64,000 nucleotides of DNA from DASYTH01 sp036002505 (GTDB lineage Bacteria > Actinomycetota > Actinomycetes > Mycobacteriales > Pseudonocardiaceae), in NCBI RefSeq assembly GCF_036002505.1, contig NZ_DASYTH010000493.1, positions 3,611 through 67,610 on the forward strand, in the 5' to 3' direction. The notes beneath the pieces are model-generated. The model had not been told where the DNA came from and searched no databases. It was given only the letters and a program-made list of their open reading frames with translations. The stretch's first letter is position 1. Each line of letters begins with the position of its first letter. Below are positions 23,986 to 31,391 of this stretch, in pieces. The translations under genes and the position numbers were made by a program.

Positions 23986-24693
23986 GTGACCCTCGTGTCA
24001 GAGCCCCAGGAACAGGCCGTAGCCGGCCGGACGCCGAGGAGCGAGGCGACCCGCACCCGGATCGTCGAGGCCGCGCTGCGCCTGTTCGGGGAGAACGGCT
24101 ACGACCGGACCACGATGCGTGCGATCGCTCGGGAGGCCGGGGTCTCGGTCGGCAACGCGTACTACTACTTCAAGTCCAAAGAGGAACTGGTCCAGGGTTT
24201 CTACGACCGGATCGCCGAGCTGCACGGCCGGCAGAGCGCGGATGTCCTGGCCGTCCAGCGGGACTTCGCCGGCCGCCTGCGCGGCGTGATGCTCGGATGG
24301 CTGGACGTGGCCGCGCCGTACCACGAGTTCGGGCGGCAGTTCTTCGTCAACGCGGCGGACCCGGAGAGCCCGCTCAGCCCGTTCTCGCCGGAGTCCAGCC
24401 CCGCCCGGGACGCCCAGATCGCCATTCACCGCGCGGTGGTCGAGGGCTCCGACACCCGGATCGACCCGGCGCTGCGGGTCGACCTGCCGGAGCTGCTGTG
24501 GCTTTACCACATGGGCGTGGTGCTGTTCTGGGTGCACGACCGCTCGCCGGGCTGCCGCCGGACCCGGATGCTGGTCGAGCGCACGGTGCCGCTGCTGGAC
24601 CGGGTGGTGGGGCTGTCCCGGCTGCGGGTGCTGCGGCCGGTCACCGGAGAGATTATGGCGCTGATCAGGGACCTGATGCGGCCGGACGCTTGA
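23986..24693 (+). CDS. TetR-family transcriptional regulator
   Basis: 235 residues from GTG 23986 (GTG 23995 is equally plausible). The HTH is clear at about 22-65: TRTRIVEAALRLFGENGYDR and AREAGVSVGNAYYYFKSKEE. The C-terminal ligand domain includes a conserved-looking WLYHMGVVLFWVHDRSPGC. It starts 10 bases after the decayed membrane gene. The paired TTGAAC palindromes upstream of that gene, and the GTTAC repeats before the diiron oxygenase downstream, are candidate targets, pointing to local autoregulation. Confidence 0.88.
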   Translation: MTLVSEPQEQAVAGRTPRSEATRTRIVEAALRLFGENGYDRTTMRAIAREAGVSVGNAYYYFKSKEELVQGFYDRIAELHGRQSADVLAVQRDFAGRLRGVMLGWLDVAAPYHEFGRQFFVNAADPESPLSPFSPESSPARDAQIAIHRAVVEGSDTRIDPALRVDLPELLWLYHMGVVLFWVHDRSPGCRRTRMLVERTVPLLDRVVGLSRLRVLRPVTGEIMALIRDLMRPDA

Positions 24694-24719
24694 CAGCCTC
24701 GCCCGGTCTGATGGAACCT

Positions 24720-24748
24720 GAGGTAACTGTTACGACCGGTAACACCTC
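24720..24748. promoter_or_regulatory. Inverted repeat before the diiron oxygenase gene
   Basis: TGTTAC (24728-24733), a 5-base spacer and GTAACA (24739-24744), nested in outer GAGGT/ACCTC arms. It ends just before the GGGAGG ribosome site of the AurF-like gene, so it probably overlaps the promoter or the mRNA start. It differs from the TTGAAC operators, so a second regulator could be involved. Confidence 0.5.
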
Positions 24749-24760
24749 GGGAGGACCGCC

Positions 24761-25657
24761 ATGGCGAGGGCCCTGCAACCGAAGGACCGCGACCTCACCG
24801 CGACCCGGCTGCTCGAGTCGTCGGTGCGCAATTCCTACGACCCGCTGCTCGACATCGACTGGGACGCCCCGGTCGAGCCGGACAAGGGCTACCTCCCGCC
24901 CGAGCGGGTTTCCTTGTACGGCACCGAGTTGTGGGACTCGCTGTCGGCGGAGCAGCGGATCGAACTGGCCAAGCACGAGGTCGGCAGCACGGCCAGCGTC
25001 GGCCTGTGGACCGAGATCGTGCTGATGCAGCTGCTCGCCCGCTACGCCGAGGGCCTCGACCCGCGCAGCCCGCACGCCCAGTACGCGCTCACCGAGATCG
25101 GCGACGAGACCCGGCACTCGATCATGTTCGCCAAGGCCCTGACCCGCTTCGGCGTCCCCGCCTACGGCCCGCCCCGCGTGGTGCGCAAGCTCAGCCCACT
25201 CTTCAAGTCCGTGGTCGGCGGCGCCTCGATGTTTGCCTCGGTCCTCGTCGTCGAGGAGATGACCGACCGCCTCCAACGCTCCACGGTGGACGACGAAACC
25301 GTGCAACCGTTGATCCGCATGGTCAACCGCATCCACGTGATCGAGGAGGCCCGGCACGTCCGCTACGCCCGCGAGGAGCTCGTCCGCGAGCTGCAGAACG
25401 TCAGCCGCCCCATGCTCGAACTGCACCGCACGGTGACCGCGGTCGTCGCCTACACCGTCGCCGACATCCTCGTCCACCCCCGCGTGTATGCGGCCGTCGG
25501 CCTCGACCCCAAGCAGGCCCGCGCCGTTGCCGCCGCCAACCCCCACCACCACGAAACCCTGCGCTGGATGGCCGAGAAGATCGTCGCCTTCCTCACCGAC
25601 GTCGGCATGATCGGCGGCCCCTCCACAGCGTTGTGGCGGAGTGCGCACCTGATCTGA
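24761..25657 (+). CDS. AurF-like diiron oxygenase
   Basis: 298 residues, all helical. Candidate diiron ligands appear in order: Glu85 in WTEIVLMQ, Glu116/His119 in GDETRHSIMF, Glu165 in VVEEMTDR and Glu196/His199 in IEEARHVRYA, the spacing of the AurF/CmlI N-oxygenase group. AurF oxidises aryl amines to nitro compounds, but most genomic relatives are uncharacterised. The gene sits after a TetR regulator and has its own inverted-repeat operator, with GGGAGG before the ATG. A family A hairpin follows its 3' end. No nitro-compound pathway genes are nearby, so the substrate is open. Confidence 0.82.
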   Translation: MARALQPKDRDLTATRLLESSVRNSYDPLLDIDWDAPVEPDKGYLPPERVSLYGTELWDSLSAEQRIELAKHEVGSTASVGLWTEIVLMQLLARYAEGLDPRSPHAQYALTEIGDETRHSIMFAKALTRFGVPAYGPPRVVRKLSPLFKSVVGGASMFASVLVVEEMTDRLQRSTVDDETVQPLIRMVNRIHVIEEARHVRYAREELVRELQNVSRPMLELHRTVTAVVAYTVADILVHPRVYAAVGLDPKQARAVAAANPHHHETLRWMAEKIVAFLTDVGMIGGPSTALWRSAHLI

Positions 25658-25669
25658 TCGGCAGCGGGA

Positions 25670-25724
25670 TGCGATGAAGGGGGCCTTTCTCACGCCCAGC
25701 GCGAGGAAGGCCCCCTTCATCGCA
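25670..25724. repeat. Family A palindromic repeat (copy A2)
   Basis: Perfect 18-bp arms (TGCGATGAAGGGGGCCTT at 25670-25687, complement at 25707-25724) and a 19-base loop. It is the reverse complement of copy A1 in cydDC with a single loop difference. It sits between the convergent diiron oxygenase and CxxC-protein genes and overlaps the latter's stop codon, so it should act as a bidirectional terminator. Confidence 0.88.
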
Positions 25725-26322
25725 CCCCCAACCCGCAGTGTTGATCAAGGCGCACGATGGTGCAGCCGCGGAGTTCGCGGATGAGGTGGGCGGCGTGGGT
25801 CCAGCGGAGGGCGGGGTCGTCGAGGGGGACGATGTCGCCGCCGATCGCGGTGGGGAAGGGGAGGGTGGGGCGGTAGCGGATGCCGTAGACGGCGGCGACT
25901 TCGGAGTGGCGGACGCGGAGGGCGGCGTAGCCCTGGCGGAGGTTGGGGCAGTGGCGGACGGAGAGCTGGGCGCAGGGGAGGCAGACCGGGGGTTCGGAGC
26001 AGGCCATGCCTTCCGGCCAGTTCGGCCAGTCGCGGAAGTCGCGGACGAGCCAGAGGGTGCCCTGGTCGTTGTGGTCGGGTTGGCCGGCGCAGATGGCGCA
26101 CAGGAGCTTGGTCATGGCGCGGCGCTGGCGGAGGGGGTGGATCTTGCCGAACTCGGGGCGGCCGCGGCCGGGGAGCGACGGGACGCGGGGCCACAGGACG
26201 CCGTGTTTGTCGCGGTCGAGGAGGCATTCGTCGGTGTAGGCGATGCCGGAGCGCGGAATGGTGATGAGCGTGGCGGGCTTGGGCTCCTCGCCGCTCCAGG
26301 AGACAACGTAGGGTATGCGCAT
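25717..26322 (-). CDS. CxxC (zinc-ribbon-like) protein of unknown function
   Basis: 201 residues. Two CxxC pairs (Cys75/Cys78 and Cys114/Cys117, in LLCAICAGQ and CLPCAQLSV) with nearby Cys108 and Cys125 suggest a zinc-stabilised treble-clef or ribbon. Trp-rich segment WLVRDFRDWPNWPEG lies between them. No catalytic motif is seen. It is divergent from the XRE regulator with a 50-base gap, and such CxxC proteins often accompany XRE regulators in streptomycetes and relatives; a shared regulatory or immunity-type role is inference only. Its stop is inside repeat A2. Confidence 0.72.
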   Translation of the reverse strand: MRIPYVVSWSGEEPKPATLITIPRSGIAYTDECLLDRDKHGVLWPRVPSLPGRGRPEFGKIHPLRQRRAMTKLLCAICAGQPDHNDQGTLWLVRDFRDWPNWPEGMACSEPPVCLPCAQLSVRHCPNLRQGYAALRVRHSEVAAVYGIRYRPTLPFPTAIGGDIVPLDDPALRWTHAAHLIRELRGCTIVRLDQHCGLGVR

Positions 26323-26372
26323 GAACGCAGCGTGATCAATTGGCTACGGGATGCGGAAGGGAGGCGTGAGGG

Positions 26373-27545
26373 ATGATTGATCCCCGACCGAATCGGCTCC
26401 TTCGGGCCGCCCGCGAGCGCAGCGGCATGTCCCGCAACGCACTTGCCGAAGCGGTGTGCCTGTGGCTGGCGCGGCAGGACCCCAAAGGGCGGGACGTGGC
26501 CTTCGACGCCAACCACCTCGGCAAGATCGAGCGCGGAATCGTTCAGCGCCCCCGTGCGCCCTACGTCGCCGCGCTGTGCGCCATATTGGGGACAACCGAA
26601 GCCGACCTCGGTTTTGATCATTCAAGTCGTGCTACACCTGAGGATGTGGACCGCCAGGCATTTCTGCAGGTAGCGCTCGGCGCAGGAGCGGGCGCACTGG
26701 TCACACGGCACTTTGCTGATCATGACTCGACCGATCTCGTGGCAACGATTGCCGGTCCAACCGGCCACTACCGGCGAATGTCGGACGCGGTGTCGACCAC
26801 CGAGCTGAGTCCGGCAGTCGAGGCACACCTGCGGTTGGCAACCAATGTCGTGACGAACATGCTGCCAACCCGCGAGGGCTTCGCGGCACTGAGCGAGGCC
26901 GCCATGATCGCGGCATGGGTGGCGAGGGAACGGGACGATCAGGGAACAGCGCGCCGGCACTACGCCGAAGCCGTGCACTACGCCGAGCGGGCGCAGCATC
27001 CATTCCTGGCGATCTTCATACTGGTTTCCCGTGGCCATTTCGCGGTGGAGAGCAGCGACCCCAGAGCTGGGTTGGCGCTGTACCAGCAAGCCCGGAGCGG
27101 GCTGGAGCAAACGAGCGCTCCGCGGGCCGCGCATGCCTGGCTCGCGGCCTTCTGTGCCGATGCCCATGCGGAGGCGGGAGACCGGAGAGAGGCCCTCGCC
27201 GAGTTGCACCGAGCGGAATCGAGAGTCGGTGGCGAACTGCGCTGGCCCTGGGTCGTGGGGTACGAGGAAGGAGTGGCGCACTACGAGGCGTGCACCTTGG
27301 CGAAACTGGACGATCTGACCGGCGCGCGGTCCTCTTTCGCCGCCGCGGCGCCTGGATTGGCGCCGAAGCCGCTCGCGATGGCGCAAGCTCACCACGCGGG
27401 TGTGCTCGCTCGCACCGGTCACCTCGATGAGGCCCGTGCCTTGGCGATGGAGGCATTTTCCACCGCCAGGCAGTACGGGTCCGACCGTATTGTTCAGAAG
27501 GTTCGTTCTCTGCCCGTCTCCTTCAATGATGCCGACGTGACGTAG
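26373..27545 (+). CDS. XRE-family regulator with helical (TPR-like) repeats
   Basis: 390 residues. The N-terminal HTH_3 domain (about 5-75) begins NRLLRAARERSGMSRNALAE. The remainder is alpha-helical in TPR-like pairs (ARRHYAEAVHYAERAQHPFL, GLALYQQARSGLEQTSAPRA, GHLDEARALAMEAFSTARQY), the layout of actinobacterial regulators that sense peptides or small signals. GC content in the body is a little lower than in neighbours. It is divergent from the CxxC protein and its 3' end is antisense to a 54-residue ORF. Confidence 0.85.
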   Translation: MIDPRPNRLLRAARERSGMSRNALAEAVCLWLARQDPKGRDVAFDANHLGKIERGIVQRPRAPYVAALCAILGTTEADLGFDHSSRATPEDVDRQAFLQVALGAGAGALVTRHFADHDSTDLVATIAGPTGHYRRMSDAVSTTELSPAVEAHLRLATNVVTNMLPTREGFAALSEAAMIAAWVARERDDQGTARRHYAEAVHYAERAQHPFLAIFILVSRGHFAVESSDPRAGLALYQQARSGLEQTSAPRAAHAWLAAFCADAHAEAGDRREALAELHRAESRVGGELRWPWVVGYEEGVAHYEACTLAKLDDLTGARSSFAAAAPGLAPKPLAMAQAHHAGVLARTGHLDEARALAMEAFSTARQYGSDRIVQKVRSLPVSFNDADVT

Positions 27546-27658
27546 TAGTAATACCGGTCGCCGTACGGGCCGTCGAGGAACGACAGGTGGTTCAGGGCGA
27601 TCACACAGTCGGTCGCCGGGCGCCGTCGGCGGAAATAGGCGAAGAGTGCCGAGATCAT
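27494..27658 (-). CDS. Unlisted small protein (54 aa), Arg- and Tyr-rich
   Basis: ATG 27658 is preceded by GGGGAG and, further up, by TAGAAT, a good -10 hexamer. The peptide starts MISALFAYFRRRRPATDCVI and contains ALNHLSFLDGPYGDRYYYYV. Codons show normal high-GC third positions. The last 52 bases are antisense to the 3' end of the XRE gene, so the two transcripts are convergent and overlapping. No family is recognised. The context beside an XRE/CxxC pair suggests a third member of that module. Confidence 0.6.
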   Translation of the reverse strand: MISALFAYFRRRRPATDCVIALNHLSFLDGPYGDRYYYYVTSASLKETGRERTF

Positions 27659-27687
27659 TTCGATTGCTCCCCAGTGCTGGCTGTATT

Positions 27688-28038
27688 CTAACCCCAGCCG
27701 AGCTCGTGGAGCCGTGCGTCATCCACACCGAAATGATGGGCGATCTCGTGCACCACGGTGATCGCGACCTCTTCCACGACGTCGTCCTCGGTGTCGCAGA
27801 TGTCGAGGATCGCCTCGCGGTAGATGGAGATCCGGTCGGGGAGGACACCGCTGTAGTGGCTGGTCCGCTCGGTCAGTGCCACGCCGTGGTAGAGGCCGAG
27901 GAGCGTGGGGATCTCGGGGTTTCGGTCCTCCACCAGCACGGCCACGTTGTCCATCGCGTCCGCGAACTCCGGAGGGATCAGGTCGAGCGCGTCGGACACC
28001 AGCTCTTCGAAGCGCTGGCGGGACATCTCCACGCTCAT
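27688..28038 (-). CDS. Minimal zincin metallopeptidase-like protein
   Basis: 116 residues, the usual size of the actinobacterial DUF1025/PF06262 group (acidic minimal gluzincin-like fold). The zinc motif is VVHEIAHHFG with His97, Glu98 and His101, and a third ligand is likely in the acidic DDARLHELG segment. NVAVLVEDRNPEIPTLLGLY and PDRISIYREAI are family blocks. The biological substrate is unknown. It starts four bases inside the end of the septum-formation gene, so the two are translationally coupled. Confidence 0.88.
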   Translation of the reverse strand: MSVEMSRQRFEELVSDALDLIPPEFADAMDNVAVLVEDRNPEIPTLLGLYHGVALTERTSHYSGVLPDRISIYREAILDICDTEDDVVEEVAITVVHEIAHHFGVDDARLHELGWG

Positions 28039-28979
28039 CGGGACGGCGGTGGGGAGGACGGGGGTGCCGACTCGGCGGGGGCGGCCACCCCGCCGGCGCC
28101 CTTCACGGTGCCGGCCACGGGGGAGAGGCCGCTGCCGTCCTGCAGCGCGGCGCCCACCTTGCAGTCGACCTTCCGGGAGCCGGCCGCCCAGCTCGGATCC
28201 TGCAGGGTGTCCCAGGTCAGCGACAGCTTCTTCGACGCGAGGTCCAGCCCGTTGGAGTACTCGGCGCCGAGCTGCGCGCACAGCTCGGCGAGCTTCTTGC
28301 CCTGCTCCTCGGCGGGCGGGAAGGCCGCGGTGAACGCCTGCGACAGGTCCGCGTTCCCGACCACCTCGATGGCGTGCTGCTTCTCGCAGTCGACCGGGTC
28401 GCCGACGCCCTTGTTCTCGGTCAGCGCGAAGCAGGTGCCGGGCGGGAAGATGTTCGACTGGTCCGCCTTGGCGGCCGAGCCGGTGGTCAGCAGGCGGGTG
28501 CCCAGAGAGGTCACCCGGTGCACGCCGCAGCGCAGCTTCCGGTCGCCGGAGCGCCACTGGTCGTCGGTCGGCTTCAGCGCGCTCACGCTGTACTTGCCGG
28601 TGGGGTCCAGCTTGCCGCCGAGGTAGACCGCCACGCCCTCGGTGCACTTCTCGTTCGCGATCTGCTGCCAGCGCTTCTCGTCCGGCGGCGGTGCGCTCTC
28701 CGCGTAGTCCGGCGAGATGTCCACCTGGCTGGTCACCTCGAACACGTGCGGCTGCCCGCAGTCGACCGGGCGCATGGCCCGCGGGTTGTCCGCCGGCCAG
28801 TCCAGGCAGGTGCCGCCGGGCGAGTTGAACGCCAGCAGCGCCTCGTCCGCGGCGCTGCTCGCCGAGCCCTTCACCGCCACCGGCCAGGAGAACAGCAGGG
28901 TCGCCACCATCAGCCCCAGCGCGCCAACCAACGCCCCCGCCATCACCAGCCGGGTACGCGTCGTCTGCTTCGCGGCCAT
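28035..28979 (-). CDS. Septum-formation-family membrane protein
   Basis: 314 residues. A short cytoplasmic N-terminus and one membrane helix (LVMAGALVGALGLMVATLLF) anchor an external part with two repeats of a Cys-containing domain: GTCLDWPADNPRAMRPVDCG with QPHVFEVTSQVD, and again GTCFALTENKGVGDPVDCE with QHAIEVVG. This Septum_form domain is linked to division-site proteins in actinobacteria, though biochemical function is unclear. It ends in a Pro/Ser tail. It overlaps the metallopeptidase gene and is divergent from the YgiB-like operon by 51 bases. Confidence 0.82.
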   Translation of the reverse strand: MAAKQTTRTRLVMAGALVGALGLMVATLLFSWPVAVKGSASSAADEALLAFNSPGGTCLDWPADNPRAMRPVDCGQPHVFEVTSQVDISPDYAESAPPPDEKRWQQIANEKCTEGVAVYLGGKLDPTGKYSVSALKPTDDQWRSGDRKLRCGVHRVTSLGTRLLTTGSAAKADQSNIFPPGTCFALTENKGVGDPVDCEKQHAIEVVGNADLSQAFTAAFPPAEEQGKKLAELCAQLGAEYSNGLDLASKKLSLTWDTLQDPSWAAGSRKVDCKVGAALQDGSGLSPVAGTVKGAGGVAAPAESAPPSSPPPSR

Positions 28980-29030
28980 CGCCCCCCATAATGCCGTGCC
29001 GGGACGGTACTCTCCCCGGCGGGAGTGAAC

Positions 29031-29612
29031 ATGACAGATAACCAAGAGCCGGAAGGCCAGGAAGAGCCGGAGCCGCAGCGCGGCCGGATGCGCTTCCAGG
29101 ACGAGACGACCACGCCGCGTGAGGCGACGCTCGGCGAGCAGCGGGCCCGCCGCAAGGCACTCGAACGCGAGGCCGAACAGGAGGCCGCGAGCGCCGAGCT
29201 CGAGCGGAAGTCCCGCACGCGCCGGCGGATCCTGGTCGGCAGCGGCGTCACCGTCGGCGTCGTCGCGCTGGTCGCGGTCTGGTACAACGCCGCGTCGCCG
29301 AGCGAGGTGACCGCCCGTTGCGTCAGCGACAACGACACGGTGGCCACCGACACGGCGATCTGCGACGACCCGAACTACGTGACCAGCCACGGCGGCTACT
29401 CCAGCGGCGGCTTCTTCTTCCTGCCGATCGGCGGTGGCGGGTACAACCGCTACCACTACTACTACGGCGGGTCCGTTGACGCCGGCGGCCGGGTGTCGGG
29501 CGGCTCCGTCACGGCGCCGTCCAGCCGGACCACGGTGAAGAGCAGCTCCGGCAAGACCGTGCAGCGCGGCGGTTTCGGCATCAGCGGCGGCAGCAAGAGC
29601 GGGGGCAGCTGA
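29031..29612 (+). CDS. YgiB/YjfM (DUF1190)-like membrane protein
   Basis: 193 residues. A charged cytoplasmic region (about 1-65) is followed by one helix (ILVGSGVTVGVVALVAVWYN) and an external domain with two Cys (RCVSDNDTV, ICDDPNYV) and a Gly/Tyr-rich stretch (GGGGYNRYHYYYGGSVDAGG). The C-terminus VQRGGFGISGG resembles the RGGFG end of enterobacterial YgiB/YjfM. That likeness and the downstream GSP-synthase and DUF350 genes support equivalence to the YjfM role, still undefined. GGCGGGAG precedes ATG 29031; GTG 29025 is less well placed. Confidence 0.65.
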   Translation: MTDNQEPEGQEEPEPQRGRMRFQDETTTPREATLGEQRARRKALEREAEQEAASAELERKSRTRRRILVGSGVTVGVVALVAVWYNAASPSEVTARCVSDNDTVATDTAICDDPNYVTSHGGYSSGGFFFLPIGGGGYNRYHYYYGGSVDAGGRVSGGSVTAPSSRTTVKSSSGKTVQRGGFGISGGSKSGGS

Positions 29613-30776
29613 GTGCACCGCGAGCGGTCCAGCCCGCGCCGCGACTGGCAGCAGATCGTGGAGTCGCAGGGCCTGGTGTTCGGCACCCCGGCCCGGGACG
29701 GGAAGGGATCGCCGCGGCCCTACTGGGACGAGTCCGTGCACTACGTGTTCGACATGGACGAGGTGCTCTCCATCGAGGCCGATGTCGAGCTGCTGCACTC
29801 GATGTGCCTGGCCGCCGTGGACAACGTGGTGACCACCGAGCGGTACAAGGACTTCGGCATTCCGGAGTGGGTCTGGCCGTCGATCGCCGAGTCCTGGCGG
29901 CGCAGCGACCCGCACCTCTACGGCCGGTTCGACCTGCGTTACGACGGCTCCGGACCGGCGAAGCTGCTGGAGTACAACGCGGACACGCCGACCTCGCTGC
30001 TTGAGGCCGCGGTCGTGCAGTGGTATTGGAAGACCGACGTGTTCCCGGACGACGACCAGTGGAACTCGGTGCACGAGAAGCTGGTCGAGCGCTGGGTCGA
30101 GATCGGCGACCGGCTGCCGTCCGGCGAGCTGCACTTCACCTGGTCCTCGGCGGACCCGAGCGGTGAGGACCACGTGACTGTGGCCTACCTGCAGGAGACC
30201 GCGGCCGAGGGCGGGCTGGACACCGTGGGCCTGGCCATCGAGGAGATCGGCTGGGACCCGGTGCTGAAGCGCTTCGTCGATCTCGAAGAGGCGCCGATGA
30301 ACACGATCGTCAAGCTCTATCCGTGGGAGTGGGTGGTCGACGAGGAGTTCGGCCGGCACGCCGTGTCCTCGCTGCCGCAGACGCTGTGGATCGAGCCGCT
30401 GTGGAAGATGCTGCTCTCCAACAAGGCGCTGCTGGCGGTGCTGTGGGAGATGCACCCCGGGCACCCGAACCTGCTGCCCGCGTTCATCGACGACCCCGGC
30501 ATGCTCACCGAGTACGTGCGCAAACCGCGGCTGGGGCGCGAGGGGGCGAACATCCAGATCGTCGCGCCGGGCTACGAGACCCAGACCGGTGGCGTCTACG
30601 GCGAGGAGGGCTACGTCTACCAGGCGTTCGACCCGCTGCCGGAGTTCGACGGGTACCGGCCGGCGCTGGGTGCTTGGATCGTCGGGGACAACTCCGCCGG
30701 CCTCGGCATCCGGGAGACCGCGGGGCTCGTCACCGACGACGGCGCGGCCTTCGTCCCGCACCGCATACCGCAATAA
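29613..30776 (+). CDS. Glutathionylspermidine synthase-like ATP-grasp protein (YgiC/YjfC-like)
   Basis: 387 residues from GTG directly after the previous stop. It is the synthetase half only, without the amidase domain of true GspS. Conserved blocks include YGRFDLRYDGSGPAKLLEYN with ADTPTSLLEA, VKLYPWEWVVDEEFG, LLSNKALLAVLWEMHPGHPN and KPRLGREGANI near the ATP site. YgiC/YjfC relatives are thought to form peptide-like bonds but have no proven glutathionylspermidine activity, and actinobacteria lack glutathione, so the substrate must differ. It is the middle gene of a three-gene operon. Confidence 0.88.
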   Translation: MHRERSSPRRDWQQIVESQGLVFGTPARDGKGSPRPYWDESVHYVFDMDEVLSIEADVELLHSMCLAAVDNVVTTERYKDFGIPEWVWPSIAESWRRSDPHLYGRFDLRYDGSGPAKLLEYNADTPTSLLEAAVVQWYWKTDVFPDDDQWNSVHEKLVERWVEIGDRLPSGELHFTWSSADPSGEDHVTVAYLQETAAEGGLDTVGLAIEEIGWDPVLKRFVDLEEAPMNTIVKLYPWEWVVDEEFGRHAVSSLPQTLWIEPLWKMLLSNKALLAVLWEMHPGHPNLLPAFIDDPGMLTEYVRKPRLGREGANIQIVAPGYETQTGGVYGEEGYVYQAFDPLPEFDGYRPALGAWIVGDNSAGLGIRETAGLVTDDGAAFVPHRIPQ

Positions 30777-30789
30777 GGCAGGAGGTTCT

Positions 30790-31257
30790 GTGAGCATTCT
30801 GGCCGCGACTTCGAACGTCGCGCTGCCCGAGGGCTACTGGGGAGACCTGGGCGAGAACATCGGCGCGATCGCCCTGTACGCCGTGGTCGGCGTGGTTCTC
30901 ATGCTGATCGGCTTCTACGCGATCGACTTCACCACTCCCGGCAAGCTCTCCGAGTTGGTGCGCACCGGCAAACCGAACGCGGTGATCGTGACCGCCTCGG
31001 GAATGCTGAGCATGGCGCTGATCATCGTGGTGGCCATCCTGACCTCGTTCGGTGACCTGACCGCGGGCCTGATCGGATCCCTGGTGTTCGGCCTGGTCGG
31101 GATCGTCGCCCAGGTGCTCGGCGTGCGCCTGCTCGAGTGGATCGCCAGGTTCGACGTGGGCGACACCATCGAGGCGGAGACGTTCGCGCCGGTGAGCGTC
31201 GTGGTCGCGGCCGTGCACCTTGCGCTCGGTGGCGTGGTCGCCGTCGCCATCAGCTGA
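30790..31257 (+). CDS. DUF350 membrane protein (YjfL-like)
   Basis: 155 residues from GTG with GGAGGT at 30781-30786. Four predicted helices in two DUF350 pairs: IGAIALYAVVGVVLMLIGFY with DFTTPGK, and GLIGSLVFGLVGIVAQVLGV. It completes the DUF1190-like / GSP-synthase-like / DUF350 trio seen as yjfM-yjfC-yjfL in enterobacteria, implying that a membrane protein, an anchored external protein and a cytoplasmic ligase work together on an unknown envelope task. Confidence 0.87.
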   Translation: MSILAATSNVALPEGYWGDLGENIGAIALYAVVGVVLMLIGFYAIDFTTPGKLSELVRTGKPNAVIVTASGMLSMALIIVVAILTSFGDLTAGLIGSLVFGLVGIVAQVLGVRLLEWIARFDVGDTIEAETFAPVSVVVAAVHLALGGVVAVAIS

Positions 31258-31280
31258 TCGGGTCGGGGATAGCCTTGTGC

Positions 31281-31389
31281 CGACCAACGGAACCTCAGGG
31301 GACCGTGACGGCACTCAGGCACAATCCACCCGCCAACCGCACCGCCGGGCTGGAACGCGACGACAGCAGTTAATTCCGGAGAGGCGGAC
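31281..31389 (+). repeat. serS leader: 109-bp element E2 forming the serS leader
   Basis: Gap-free match to 16790-16898 with conserved ends and a variable middle. It ends in GAGAGGCGGAC, the serS ribosome site, two bases before the GTG start, so it makes up most of the mRNA leader. Conserved ends with a diverged centre would suit a structured RNA, but the likeliest short stem (GTGGC/GCCAC in E1) is not preserved here. It may instead be a dispersed repeat. Confidence 0.65.
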
Positions 31390-31391
31390 CA

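Noticed and set aside
24761..25657. Nitro-antibiotic biosynthetic cluster
   Set aside because: Only the AurF-like gene is present; no synthase, ligase or resistance genes accompany it.
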